DNA from: Chrysaora quinquecirrha
Taxonomy: Eukaryota > Cnidaria > Scyphozoa > Semaeostomeae > Pelagiidae
Direction of reading: 5' to 3'
NCBI GenBank assembly: GCA_014526335.1
Contig: JACTAT010000040.1
Coordinates: 8,435,119-8,499,118, forward strand
Length of the DNA stretch: 64,000 nucleotides
Positions 1 to 10,626 of this stretch are shown here, piece after piece (the first letter of the stretch is position 1; the number at the start of each line of letters is the position of its first letter). Position numbers and translations under genes: made by a program. Below the pieces are notes generated by a model that worked only from the letters and a program-made list of their open reading frames with translations, made no database searches and was not told where the DNA came from.

Positions 1-1058
1 ATGCATTGCATCAAGCTTTAGTCATTTTAGCATATTTTTATGTTGTTTTTGTCATGGCGAATATCTTGAAGTAAACTTGGAAGGTCTTCTTAATGAAAAG
101 TTGCCGCATTTTAATATAGCAAACCCTTAATGCGACCGTACTGGTCTATAAATAATAATACTACATACGTTTCTATCCACGCTCAGCACAAGGTAAATCG
201 GGATGCGATTCTCGCTAGGTGCTTGTAAACAATTTTTTTGCTTTGCTTATTATTCTGGGCTTCTAAATCTCTTGAAACTCTAAACTATGGCCAAGTTTCT
301 GAAACTGAAGACCTCGCATTTTAAGTAAGCTTAGTTCTGACGCTTGAAAGTAGCTAGTTTCTGAAAATAGTCTGCAGCTTAAAATTGCGCAACTTTGAAC
401 ATTATTTTGAATCATAAATTCATCAATGATGGAGATTCTGAACGAAAACAGGTTTCAAGAATCGCTAGTTTGTCGGTAAATGATGAATCGATAAAGTAAA
501 ATATAAAAGCTTGCTAACGGCTCTTTAGAAGGTCATAAAATATGCAGCATGTGCTCATGTTTCTTATAGCACCCTGCTCTATGAGCTGTGACAAACTTTA
601 CATGTTTTTTGTTAAGGAAATTTTGGTCTAAGCTCGTACTCGAGCTCCTTATATCACTGCTTGCCTTTTCTAACTTCAAATATAAATGGAATCTTTTGGG
701 AAAGTACGATGAAAAACAAATTGATATGAGGTAATTTCGCTGCATAAATTGTCTTGGGAAAAGTTATTTTAAATTTTGGGACATTTCAGCCTCTAGTTCT
801 ATACAAAAGTATTCTTTATAAAAACGTATACAGCATAAAATAACCACAGATGATTTTCCATTCAGCGTACTAAGGGGAGGTTATAATTAAAAAAGCAACA
901 ACACAGAAATCTTTTATTTTGTCTTGAAATTTCGAATTGAGTATTCCAAAATACAAGCTTGTATATTTTGTAACTATATCATATTTCATAGAACAGCAAA
1001 CAAATTTTAATCTTGATAGCATGAAAAGCTTCATCACGACGATTGCTTTGCTTGCATT
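1..1058. other. Intergenic, no gene seen
   Basis: AT-rich sequence. The open frames are short and show no family resemblance or splice-consistent exons. The 3' end of the minus-strand astacin exon borders it, so the first few hundred bases below 1059 may be its 3' untranslated region. Confidence 0.5.
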
Positions 1059-1411
1059 TTAGTCACATCTTCTGCCTTTTTCGTCATCTGGTTTCTTGTT
1101 TCCACCATTTTCAATCCTGCGTTTCTCTCTTCTTCCATAAAATTGGCTGACTGTTTCATTTCTTGGGAGATTTGCTCTTTTAACAAAGGTAATCTTTGGA
1201 CAATTGTAGAGAATTCTCACTTGCTTGATGTCGGAGTCGACAAAACCATCTCTATGTCCAGTTTCTACACCTCCTGTATCTCCAATGGATTCCAATGTAT
1301 TAGATCCGTCCTTTGTAAATTCATTTAGTCGATAGTGCATCAGACTGCCGTAGTTATATGGAATTCCAAGATTTGTCTGGTGGTGTTCAATCGCAAATGC
1401 TGCTCTGAATT
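1059..1411 (-). CDS. Astacin-type zinc metalloprotease, last coding exon (partial gene)
   Basis: Reading on the minus strand, an acceptor (TTTTCAG, exon starts at 1411) opens a frame that runs to a stop at 1059. It carries the C-terminal half of an astacin catalytic domain: the Met-turn region (YNYGSLMHY), a G-x-R-D-G-F-x-D-S-D-I-xx-V stretch and the closing LYNCP cysteine. A basic tail of about 50 residues follows, with no CUB, EGF or ShK domain. Astacins are secreted or membrane endopeptidases that process matrix proteins and growth factors and are also used in digestion and some venoms. The exon with the zinc motif HExxHxxGxxH should lie at higher coordinates on this strand, but I could not find it, so this may be a solo duplicated exon or a gene with distant 5' exons. 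The exon is closely related to the plus-strand exon at 10242-10626, including the tail, and unlike that copy its frame is unbroken. Confidence 0.75.
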
Positions 1412-2660
1412 CTGAAAATGATTTCGAAAGTTTGATCACTTTACAGCATATAGCTACTATATTACTATCCTACTTTAAAGTACTCGCATTTGTTTTCCAT
1501 GGTGTAAACTCAGAAATGTTCTCAAGCATAGGTAGCTGTACTGTAGCTATTATTGTTCTTTGGCTATCCTCTATCTTCTTATACACCAAAAATTAGTTTC
1601 CTGCACGCAGTCCAATGTTGTAACCTTTAGGGTATAGGCAAACTGAATTTACCAAAGCTTTAAAAATAGTTTAACCATTCAACACACCAACGTAAAAGTT
1701 TTGATAATTAAAGAATGCATACGTTATATACGGGGTCGCCTCAATTTCGAATGTTTTCCAACCAAAAATTTTAATTGCTAGATGCTATAAACTGTAGCAG
1801 GAAAAGAGTTGATGAAATGTGATTGCATTGTTCAAATGACCTTTGTTTACAAGAAACGGAGGTTAACAATAGTTATTAGGTCCTTGTTATGGTAACTCAA
1901 AAAAAACGTGTACGTAATATTTAGTCCTTCGTAAAAAGGAGAATAGTTTTTTCCATGAAAAATCTGATCTGAAACAACTAAAATACAAGAATAACCTATC
2001 AATATGACAAAGGGCGTTCAATATGACCACAAATGAAGAAATTTTGCTATTTCAGGTTGAATCCCGGGAGGTTACACGACTTATGGATGCACAGGGATGT
2101 GCTGCCCAGATTTTGCAAACCCACCCACTTATAATGTAGACCTATGCAGAAATAGACCCTATATTATGTATAAAAGTAAACGGAATATGTGAGTAATAAG
2201 ACTTTCTAGAAATTATTTCTGCTTGAAATTGTACTACGAACATCTTCGGCAGTATTTCAACGTGACTATTGACCTAATTTTTGTTTGTTTTTCTCATTTT
2301 CCCACCCTCTTTTATGGAGTTTTGGTTGAAATCGTACCCAAGTTTAGAGAATTTCAGGGCCAAAAACCCACCCATATGGGCGGCACATACCCGTACCCAA
2401 ATAATACTAAGTACCACCTCCGAGGGTTGAATGGTTTCTCCCATACAAAAATAAAAATTTCTTAACTGCGTAAAGGTCTAAGTCTATCATGTCTTTATTT
2501 GTGTGAACAGGTACTTCTTGATTTTACGTTACCTACCAATACGAAAAATTTTTTATTTCTCAAGATTATTCTGCTGCTACGCCATCCCTTCCAGGTTAAG
2601 CCACTCTTCAGCATAGTCACTGTCCTAATGTCACAAAATGAGCTCCCGTGAATCTTTTTT
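1412..2660. other. Intergenic or intronic, no exon seen
   Basis: No exon was recognised on either strand. Around 2,340-2,410 there is a divergent piece of the repeat family that is complete at 56.1 and 62.6 kb (reverse-strand wording: GTACGGGTATGTGCCGCCC). It would be intron sequence if the minus-strand astacin has further 5' exons. Confidence 0.4.
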
Positions 2661-2689
2661 GTTAATTTCATGAATTTGGTATGGATCGA

Positions 2690-2905
2690 AAGAGAATACT
2701 TACCGTATTTCCTCTAATGAAAGCCGCCCTCAGAAAAACGCCGTCCTCTATTGAACGCTGCACTTTGAGCCGATACTTTGTAATAAACGCCGCCCTCAGA
2801 TAAACGCCGCCCTCTATTAAACGCCGCACTTCGAGCCGATACTTTGTAATAAACGCCGCCCTCTTATAAACGCCGCCCTCTGTTAAACGCTGCATTCTGA
2901 GAAGC
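2690..2905. repeat. Short tandem repeat built on TAAACGCCGCCCTC
   Basis: Several imperfect copies of a TAAACGCCGCCCTC-type unit alternate with GAGCCGATACTTTGTAAT spacers, beginning next to ACCGTATTTCCTCTAAT. The same wording recurs at 6,005-6,105, and a related inverted repeat sits at 48,995-49,240. An 80-codon frame across it is only the translation of the repeat (R-A-A-F-I-T-K-Y motifs), so I do not call a gene. Repeats of this wording are widespread in invertebrate genomes, in my recollection. Confidence 0.7.
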
Positions 2906-3234
2906 GGCAATTATTAGAAAAAAGGCCAAACAAGAAATAACAAATAAATAGAGATAAGACTTGTTTTATCGAAGTTAATAGTAATACGGGAAGTTTGCAT
3001 GGTGCTCTCAGGGGACGTAGCTTTGGGAGGTTTCATACATGGATTTCACATGTGAGCGAGGCTGGTCAAAGTATAAAAGGGCAAGGCTTGAGTTATTGGA
3101 CCTTGAATTTTCTCGCGACGTGGTGGCAGAAAGAAATTCTTTTTTTTATTCTTGCAAACGATGTCCCAAGAAGCCGATGGACCACGTGCAGCAAGTGTTC
3201 CGGTTCAGGGAAGGAATCTGCAAACGCATCCAGC

Positions 3235-4152
3235 ATGGCTGAAATTGCAACGGCGCTCCAAACGCTGAATAAGAACGTTTCTGCATTAGTTTCAAAGCAA
3301 GGAACTGTTTCGCGACAAGCTGAAGGTAACTCTATTGATTCTTCTTTGTTAGGAAACGGGACAGCTCCATCGTTTGTTTCCTTAGCTTCTGACCACTTAC
3401 AGCCACATTTTTTGCCTCAAGGAGTGCCTAATTTTTCGGGTTCGGCCGGCAATATGTTTTCAAATGCGATGCTCCAGCAAAGTTTTAGCTTTCCGGCCTT
3501 TACAACTCATTCGGGTCTGTCTGCATGTCAGGTTGCTGGGACATTACCTCCGGTACCCGGTTATTTAGTTTCTTTGATTAGAAAACTGGACTACATTGAT
3601 TTTGTGGCTTTTAGACCTATCAATTTGGCTCACCTTCCGACATCTGCTGAACCGACGGCCAACCAGTATTCAAAGCTTGAGAAGCAGAGTTTTGAAACTA
3701 TTCGCTCGTTTCAAGATTGGGCAGAGGCTTGGGGTGTGTATGCTGCTGTCCTAGCTAGGGATCATGCAAGTCTAATGCCAGATCGGCTTGCCTATTTTTT
3801 GCTTATTTCCAATGCCTCTCGCCTTACCATGTTATCAAGATGGCTACAATATGATAAATCGTTTCGGAAGCAAGTGGCTAAAAAATAGGATGCCGTCCGG
3901 GCCAATATTTAACCCAGTCTTTGGCTCTCAACTATAACGCAGCAAACGTCATCGCGCAGAGATAACTCTGAGGGTTCTGCATGCAGATTGTGGAATTTCA
4001 GCTATTGCTATCATTCTCAATGTGCATTTAGGCATGTCTGCTTTAATTGTGCTAAAGATCACAAGGCGTCCGCGTGCCCTACGTCAAAGCAGAGTGAAGG
4101 CAAAGGCCGCAGATCACCTTCACCGAAGCGCAAATCAAAGGCGAGAGCTTGA
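3235..4152 (+). pseudogene. DIRS-like gag remnant with zinc knuckle
   Basis: The longest frame runs to a stop at 3888. The likely original start is the ATG at 3235 (M-A-E-I-A-T-A-L), because the matching minus-strand gag also begins with a short acidic, coiled N-terminus. After the stop a second segment (about 3,970-4,150) encodes a Cys/His cluster (C-R-L-W-N-F...C...H...C...H-V-C-F-N-C...H...C) typical of nucleic-acid-binding knuckles in DIRS-type gag, ending in a basic S-P-K-R-K-S-K tail. Gag packages element RNA. The stop and frame change between the two parts make it non-functional as written. Confidence 0.7.
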
Positions 4153-4309
4153 CTAACCGTTGATGATAAACTCTTTTTGTTTTTTCAAATGTTTATATGA
4201 ATGAAACTCGTTGTGTTTATATTGTCTTTCCTTCTGTGTCATTACCATCGCCATCGCTGGTTACCTCATTTATAATGCCTAAGTGGGAAATTTATTTGCG
4301 TGTCTGTGC

Positions 4310-4870
4310 TCTTTCAGATACCGCTTGGGTGCTCGATGGAATAGATTTGGTTTTTCTCTAGGTGTTAGAGAAAACAGTGGGCTTCGCTCTTCAAAAGCCA
4401 ACTGCATTTCGGTAACAAAAATACCGCACGTTTTTTGATGTCTATTTAGCTGAGGAGTTGTAACATGGCACGTTTTTTTTGGATCGTACAATGAAAACCT
4501 ATGCCTGATTTACATATTAATCGTTTTGGGATAATACCAAAGTCAACGCCTGGAAAATGGAGGCTTATTACCGATTTGTCGTTTCCCAGTGGAATTAACG
4601 TAAATGATTTTATTCCAGATGGGGAATCTACAGTGAGTTATGTTGGCATTCCTGAGCCGATTGATGCTATTATGTCTTCGAGCTCGGCTTGCGTCATGGC
4701 TAAATTTGATTTGAAAAGAGTATATCGTCTCTTGCCCATAAAAACTAAGGAAAGAAATCTGCTGGGCGTGTTTTGAAAAGAACAGTTTTACGTGGATTTA
4801 GCTTTGCTGTTTAGAGTTAGGTCCGCCCTAGAACATTTTCGCATTTTTGCTGACTTTTTGCAATAGATCT
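4310..4870 (+). pseudogene. DIRS-like reverse transcriptase remnant
   Basis: Positions 4,310-4,500 hold a frameshifted piece matching the pre-RT region (W-V-L-D-G-I then G-F-S-L-G-V-R). The frame at 4501-4776 then gives INRFGIIPKSTPGKWRLITD and MAKFDLKRVYRLLPI (the RT finger/palm motif with the first catalytic Asp). A TGA, probably from a TGG Trp codon, breaks the frame, after which QFYVDLALLF and FADFLQ continue to about 4,865. The second Asp box (normally YLDDF) is lost. Confidence 0.75.
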
Positions 4871-5027
4871 TTGGGACAAATATTCCGGATTGCCATATTC
4901 AACATTACAGTTCATAGCATGTCGTGTTTTTTTTCAGTTCATAAAATAAAAACGGTTATCTTTGTCAACGAAACATTCGTTGGCCGGTCAATGACCACTT
5001 GTAAATTGTAGTGACCAGCAGGTCTCA

Positions 5028-5390
5028 GTTAAATGCAATGCAAGCACAGCAGTGCTACAAAATTCTCTTGCAAGCACAACAGGGCTGTAAGATGTTCTTG
5101 CAGGCTCAGCAGGGCTGCAATGGGATGCAAGCACAGCAGTGCTACAAACTTTGTCGTGCAAGCACAGCAGTGCTTCCTATTTCTCGTGCAAGCAAAGCAG
5201 TGCTGTTAGGATGTTCTTGTAAGCTCAGCAAGGCTGCAACGGGATGCAAGCACAGCAGTGCTAAAAACTGTTCGTGCAAGCGCAACAGTGCTACGAATTT
5301 CTCTTGCAAGCACAGCAGTGCTGTTAGGATGTTCTTGTAAGCTCAGCAAGGCTGCAATGGGATGCAAGCACAGCAGTATCGTAGTACTAA
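5028..5390. repeat. Tandem array of GCAAGCACAGCAGTGCTAC-type units
   Basis: About 15 imperfect units of roughly 20-24 bp, each built on a core with an internal imperfect dyad (AGCAC-AGCA-GTGCT). Open frames across it are repeat translation (Q-A-Q-Q-C-Y-K-style). The same core recurs at the outer ends of the large inverted repeat (12,460-12,605 and 22,322-22,740). Confidence 0.8.
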
Positions 5391-8268
5391 ATCTGCGATC
5401 AATCATCTAAAGGTGAAAATATCGCTGCAAGATAAAAGTAAGGTTTCTTTCCTATTTTGCGTTCGGTTTGTCGTCTTTGCTTTCAAGACTCTTGATAGGT
5501 TGTTGTGGGGGAAACATTTCATCTTCGTCAGTTTAGAAGATACTGACTTAGATTCATGTTTTATGGCAGGAATTTTGCAATTCTTTACACAATAACCTAT
5601 CGCAAATGCTATAATGAATGCTAATTTTCTTTGAAGATATTTTTCAGGTGCAGAAGACGCCGAACCATGGTGCAATCCGCCAACCGTCCTCGATGATTTT
5701 GACCCTACATGATACGATATGTTACATGGTCTTATATGAGGGGGCATTTGTTCTTTCAATAATTGATAAATCTTGTATTGCATAAATCATAGTAAAGCTT
5801 TCTTGTGGTTTTTTATTTGCGTGCATCTTGGCTAGGAGTGTTCAACTATTAATTTATATGAATTTTACTCGTTTTCTATCAGCAAACTCTTCTTTATTTT
5901 ACCACAACGTGAACACTTCTTCAGAATGAATTCTATATTTTTCACACAATCTTTTCTTTTTGAGGAAGAAAATATTATTTAAATTCAGTTTACTTTTCTC
6001 ATTTCTCGTTTTGTAATAAACGCCGCTCTCTGATAAACACCACCCTCTATTAAACGCCGCATTCAAAAGTTCGATATCCTTTATTAGAGGAAATACGGTA
6101 TGGAGATTAAAAATTTCAATGTTGGCAATTGGAAATCTCACTTTAATTAGCAGGACATCATGATGACGTAAGACAGAATCGAGTTTACATTGAGTTTTCA
6201 AAATGGTGTTGTTTTCGACTTCTTTATTTTTCAATGGTTTAAACGCATTTCTTTGGACATTAATAGTGTTTTGTTTGTTTTAGGTCTTTTTATTGCTTCC
6301 TGGCATCATAGTGACGTCAAAATGACGTCATATCTCAGACTGCCAAAAACTCAATCATGGTAGTAAGTAAGTAATAGAAAGTAGTCATACAGGCTGAATT
6401 TATATAAAAAACGCATACAATAACCATCCAAAAGAAGCAAGGTCCTTATGGAGATTGGAGAAGATTTCATTCCTTGAAGGGCTGTCAGATCAGAGAGGAT
6501 CCATAAAGATCCATCCATGAAGATCCAAGAGATTCACAAGAGATTATTATGCTTATTGTCCGAAGTTCATTCATTGATCATTCGGCAATACACACAGAAG
6601 TAACCGCAACTCATTCACACAAAGACGGATACATGTACCTGTCTATGTGTGGCATTGTATCTGTCAGATACTTAGCCACTTTTCAAATGAGAGAGGACTG
6701 TAAAGTGATAACAGTCAAAAAACAAGGGATAAACGTTACTGTAAGTTTACTGCTTGCTGTATTGATGCCAAGTACCAAATACGGAAGCTTTGTGTTTATG
6801 CCGCCTTGTGTGCCCCGGAAAAAGTCATCCACGAATGTTGTGACCTTTTTATATATTAAGTATGTATATTAACGAAAATATGCCTTTAATGAATTTCATT
6901 GATAAATACAGCATGTGCACACACATAATGCACATTCCATGGCATGAGGATTTTCTGGTGCTGGGATAAGTTACAGCAGAGTTAATTGATACAGACAACC
7001 ATTGACCAGTTCAGGCCAAGGACTGTAAAAATGATTGATTTAGACGAACAAAATTGATTTCACTTTTTGCAGTACACAATAGACTGTTTTTGTGTCGACT
7101 AAAAATATATTGTGTCAAGTATTTTGTTATTTCCTAGTATTACTCATGACTTAAAGCAGTATAAAGTAGTGTCAGCATAATTTTTACTCCTTTCAAAAGA
7201 TGTGTAAAAAAGCAGCCAATCCGCTAAGTGCTGCATATTTGGCATTGTGATGTGAAAAACACCAATCAGTGCAAAGGGAACAGCGGAAGACAACAAGATT
7301 AGGTTTAGATCCTGCTAACAAGGATGCGTGGCATACGAGCTCGAAGTAAACCGAAATAACTTCCGCTCCGCTATTCGCACCACGTTTGATCCACCTAAGA
7401 AAGGGAACTAGTTTGCCGCGGATCACATCGTGGGCAATCATTGCATCATGGCACTTAAACTACCATCCACTACCGTGTAAACGTGGGCTAAAAGTCAGAA
7501 CGAGAACGAATTGCTGCCTAGCACTGATTATTTGACTTGACGCAGACAGAATTCAAAACCCTTCAATTATTTTATAAATATGCTGCAGAGCTAGAGTCAT
7601 TGATTACACCAATACTACAAAACTTTTGAATATTTTCAGCCCGCTTACCACAACGTTACAAACGGCATAAACCCTCTGGTATAATCGACCCCTAACCGAA
7701 CCAAAGGTTGAGGAAAATTTTCAGTCTTCAATCTCATTATTACTATGTGCCTTGGCCAACAATCTTCTATCGGTTCTCTGCTGTCTTGTAAACAGTTCAA
7801 CGACACGTTAACTCAAGATCGAATAGAATCTGAGACTTGCAAAACATTCATCACTCACAAACCTAATTTGTGGATCAGTTTCCCCGACGGTAAAGTGTCA
7901 CGAGTCTTCAGCACTTGGTACGATCAATAATTCATAAGTCTGGCAGTTGGTTTGCAACAGCTATAGTCCCTTTTTTGACGCATGCACGAATGACTTTAAT
8001 TGCTCTAACATTCCGAAATATGCGAGAGGTCACTCTCCCCATAAATGGCAAGCTAGCGAATATTTGGCCTTGACCTTCTTTTCGTAGCCTGCTTTTAAAG
8101 CTTATTCTAGATTACAAAGCAGTAAAAGGAACAATCGACGCAGTCCTGCAAAGAAAGGATTCTCTTTCTTTAAATGTTAAAATGAAGCTCGTACATAGCA
8201 GTCAGAGTCTCACAAATTTAATTATTTTCTGTGCAAGTGATACTGTAGGTAGTGTGGGCCGTCTCAAA
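5391..8268. other. Gene-poor stretch
   Basis: Nothing coding is supported. The 126-codon minus frame at 5403-5783 and the 107-codon plus frame at 6549-6872 have no domain, signal peptide or splice context. A CGCC-type repeat remnant ending in the inverted ACCGTATTTCCTCTAAT motif sits at 6,005-6,105. Any 5' exons of the astacin locus at 9.18 kb would be expected here, but I found none. Confidence 0.45.
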
Positions 8269-8271
8269 AAC

Positions 8272-9075
8272 CCGGAATGTAGAATTTTGGAATGGAATAT
8301 TGGAATATTGGAATGGAATGTTGAAATATTGGAATGAAACATTGGAATGTCCTAAACTCGTCATTTCAACGATAATTTTCGGATTCGAGGCTGTTTAAAG
8401 AAAGGTCGACATTTCAGTATTCTAATATTTCAGTATTCCACTATTCCATAATTCCAATGTTCCAATATTCTAATGCAGAAAATGAAATGAAGCAAAACAA
8501 ATAAAGATTAGCAAAACAAATTCATGACGTGATTAAGTCTTCTTTTGTCTGATCTTATCACAAAGTGTTTGACGACAGGTCGCTGGAAATCATCTCACGA
8601 GCGTCTGTTGTTGAAAAACACGGGAAATTGAAGGAAATGAAATATTTTGTATTTCGTAGACTGAGGTGAAAAGTTCGAGGGGCATTCCTCTCCTCGATAA
8701 AGTGTACGAGATTTATGTTTAAACAAAAAGATTTCGAAGAGAGATTTCAATGGAACCAATAAAAGTCCCTGCAAAAAGTGTACGAGTTTCCACACAGAAA
8801 ATTGCCCCTCGGAAAAGTTCTTAGGTAAAGTTTTCAACACTGGAGTTGCTTAGCAGTTTGGATATTTGAGAGTCTTATAAAGAATTTAAAGTGTATTTGC
8901 AGAGTTGATTTTTTTGATTGTGGCTTGTTCAAAACGGGTTTATTTCTTGAAACGAAACATAATGTCTAATGTAGAACTTCCTTGAAACAACTTTCTCATT
9001 GTCAAATTTACGAGTTTGGACATTTCAATATTCCATTCCAATATTACATTCCAATATTCCACATTCCAGATTTTC
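8272..9075. repeat. Inverted-repeat (MITE-like) unit rich in GGAATATTGGAAT
   Basis: The left end (8,272-8,350) is a run of GGAAT/GGAATATT words and the right end (about 9,025-9,070) is the inverse (ATTCCATTCCAATATT). A further inverted block of ATTCC words lies at 8,415-8,475. The ends pair as imperfect terminal inverted repeats around an internal segment with no coding potential. No clear target duplication could be fixed, so the borders are approximate. It lies just upstream of the astacin exon. Confidence 0.5.
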
Positions 9076-9179
9076 AAGATAGCCGTTAGCGAGGACATAA
9101 CGTTAAAGTTGCGTTCTTTTTTATCCTTCTTTCCGAAATATCCCTATGTGCTACAAATTTATTTTATGTTTAATTCTAG

Positions 9180-10626
9180 ATGTTATTCCCACGTCGGGCA
9201 GGCATTGAAAGGAATAAAGGATTACCAGGAATTATCGATTGGTGAAGGATGTGATTACAAAGGGACTGTAATTCATGAGATGCTTCATGCTGTTGGGCTT
9301 TATCACGAGCACACTCGACTTGATAGAGATCAGTATATTAAAGTTTTAGAACAGAACATCCAAGATGGTACGTTGATAACAAAATTGTCATGTCTAGGTG
9401 CTTTTTGAATTTGAATTCAGTCCCTGTTTACACGAGAACGGATCTAAATGGATCAGCATGGTGCAGACTGGCATTGCGTTTATACGGGCCTGGTAGATCC
9501 AATCCCATTTGGTCCTGCTATCGCGTTCGAAAGTGGTCCCTTTTGGATCCGATAACAAACAAGTCTCGTGTAAACGGTTTGGATCGGATCGAAACCGGTA
9601 CGGATAGGAGGCTCACAAAGCAATTAATCGAAGACATTCAAACATGGCAGACTGAACTCTGCTGTTTTTCCTTCTCTGTTGGACTCAAAAAGGCATATTT
9701 CTGTGCTTAATCGCTCTTCTTAGTGTTCGTGGACTCCAATTCAAATCAAACTTTGTTTTGAATAAACAAAACAAATTTCAGCATATCCGTTTTGCATCCG
9801 ATCCCGTATAAACACAAACACTTTTGAATCCGATCTCGTGCAAACGGGGCCTCAGATACTCGTTCTTGAATTTCGCGCACAAGCCCCCGGAACTTTGTGA
9901 GATGTGCAGTGATAAATTTTCCTTAAAATTAGGTATTGCAGACGTAGTTGGAACATTTTTAAAGGGCTCACTTCAATACATTTTAAAATAGTGGGACACT
10001 TTGCCAGAAAAAGCATTATCCGTTCATCTTGCATGATAAAATCTCTTTCACGTGCCTTCGTCGCAACAGCGCGAAATGTCAGCGAATTTGTCAATTTACG
10101 GGAAATTAATATTTTTGTAAGAGAATGGAGAACGTGCAATAGGCAAAAAAGCTTACGTCCATGCCAAAGAAAATGTGCTGGTTTTATATTAGAATTATTT
10201 TCCATTATTCGACAATAATATTAGTCAATTGTTATTTCTAGGTAAGGGTCACAATTTTGTTGTTTCAAGGAACCAACAAAATCTTGGAGTTTCTTATGAT
10301 TACAGTAGTGTGATGCATTATCGATTAAGTGCATTTCCAAGAACCGATTACCAACATTGGAGCCAACAGGAGATACAGAAGGTGCAGAAATTGGACAGAG
10401 AAGGGGGTTCTCTGACTCTGACATTGAGCAAGTAAGGATTCTCTACGGCTGTCCAAAGGTTTCCTTAGTTAAAAGAGCTATTATCCCCAGAAATGAAGCG
10501 GTCAGCCAAGTTTATGGAAGAAGAGAAAAGCGCAGGATCGAAAATGGTGGGAACAAGAAACCTTATGATGAAAAGGGGGGAAGATGTGAAATGTTTGCTA
10601 AAATGCAAGCAAAACAATCATCATAA
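9180..10626 (+). CDS. Astacin-type zinc metalloprotease, two exons (partial, frame break in exon 2)
   Basis: Exon 9180-9367 follows an acceptor (TTAATTCTAG) and encodes the middle of an astacin domain: CYSHVGQ, a Cys, then the zinc site HEMLHAVGLYHEHTRLDRD with all three His ligands and the catalytic Glu. The donor (GTACGT at 9368) leaves phase 1. The next exon starts at 10242 after TTATTTCTAG and rejoins the frame at G-K-G-H-N-F, followed by the Met-turn (YDYSSVMHY). Around 10,343-10,352 the frame breaks. Compared with the minus-strand paralogue at 1059-1411, one base is missing; the shifted frame then continues through IGQRRGFSDSDIEQV and LYGCP to a stop at 10626 with the same basic tail. 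Either this copy is a pseudogene or there is a sequencing error. Exons for the prodomain and N-terminal catalytic part were not found upstream. The 874-bp intron contains a MITE. Confidence 0.75.
9412..9860. mobile_element. MITE in the astacin intron
   Basis: The ends are inverted copies of a CCCNGTTTRCACGAGA motif (left from about 9,420; right ending in CTCGTGCAAACGGGGCC at about 9,853), flanked on both sides by TCAG, which may be a short target duplication. Internal GGATC/GATCC words are also arranged inversely. It has no coding content. The superfamily is not assignable from the termini alone; Harbinger-like is possible. Confidence 0.55.

Larger units (their letters stand above)
2995..4915 (+). 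mobile_element. Decayed DIRS-like retrotransposon fragment (gag and RT)
   Basis: A plus-strand element remnant carrying a gag-like region followed by a DIRS-type reverse transcriptase, both related to the better-preserved minus-strand element at 24.2-30.5 kb. Shared landmarks are the LPPVPG motif, the WLxYDKxFRKQ motif and the RT opening INRFGxIPKSTxGKWRLITDL. Several stops and frame changes separate the parts, and sequence after about 4,915 no longer matches. No RNase H, tyrosine recombinase or terminal repeats were found, so it is a truncated dead copy. Confidence 0.8.

Noticed and set aside
2668..2910. 80-residue protein with R-A-A-F-I-T-K-Y repeats
   Set aside because: Pure translation of the CGCC tandem repeat; same words appear in non-coding contexts at 6.0 kb.
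5011..5406. Gln/Cys-rich repeat proteins on both strands
   Set aside because: Frames arise from a short tandem array open on both strands; no start context or conservation.
5403..5783. 126-codon minus-strand ORF
   Set aside because: No domain, no splice or promoter context, partly overlaps the satellite edge; treated as chance.
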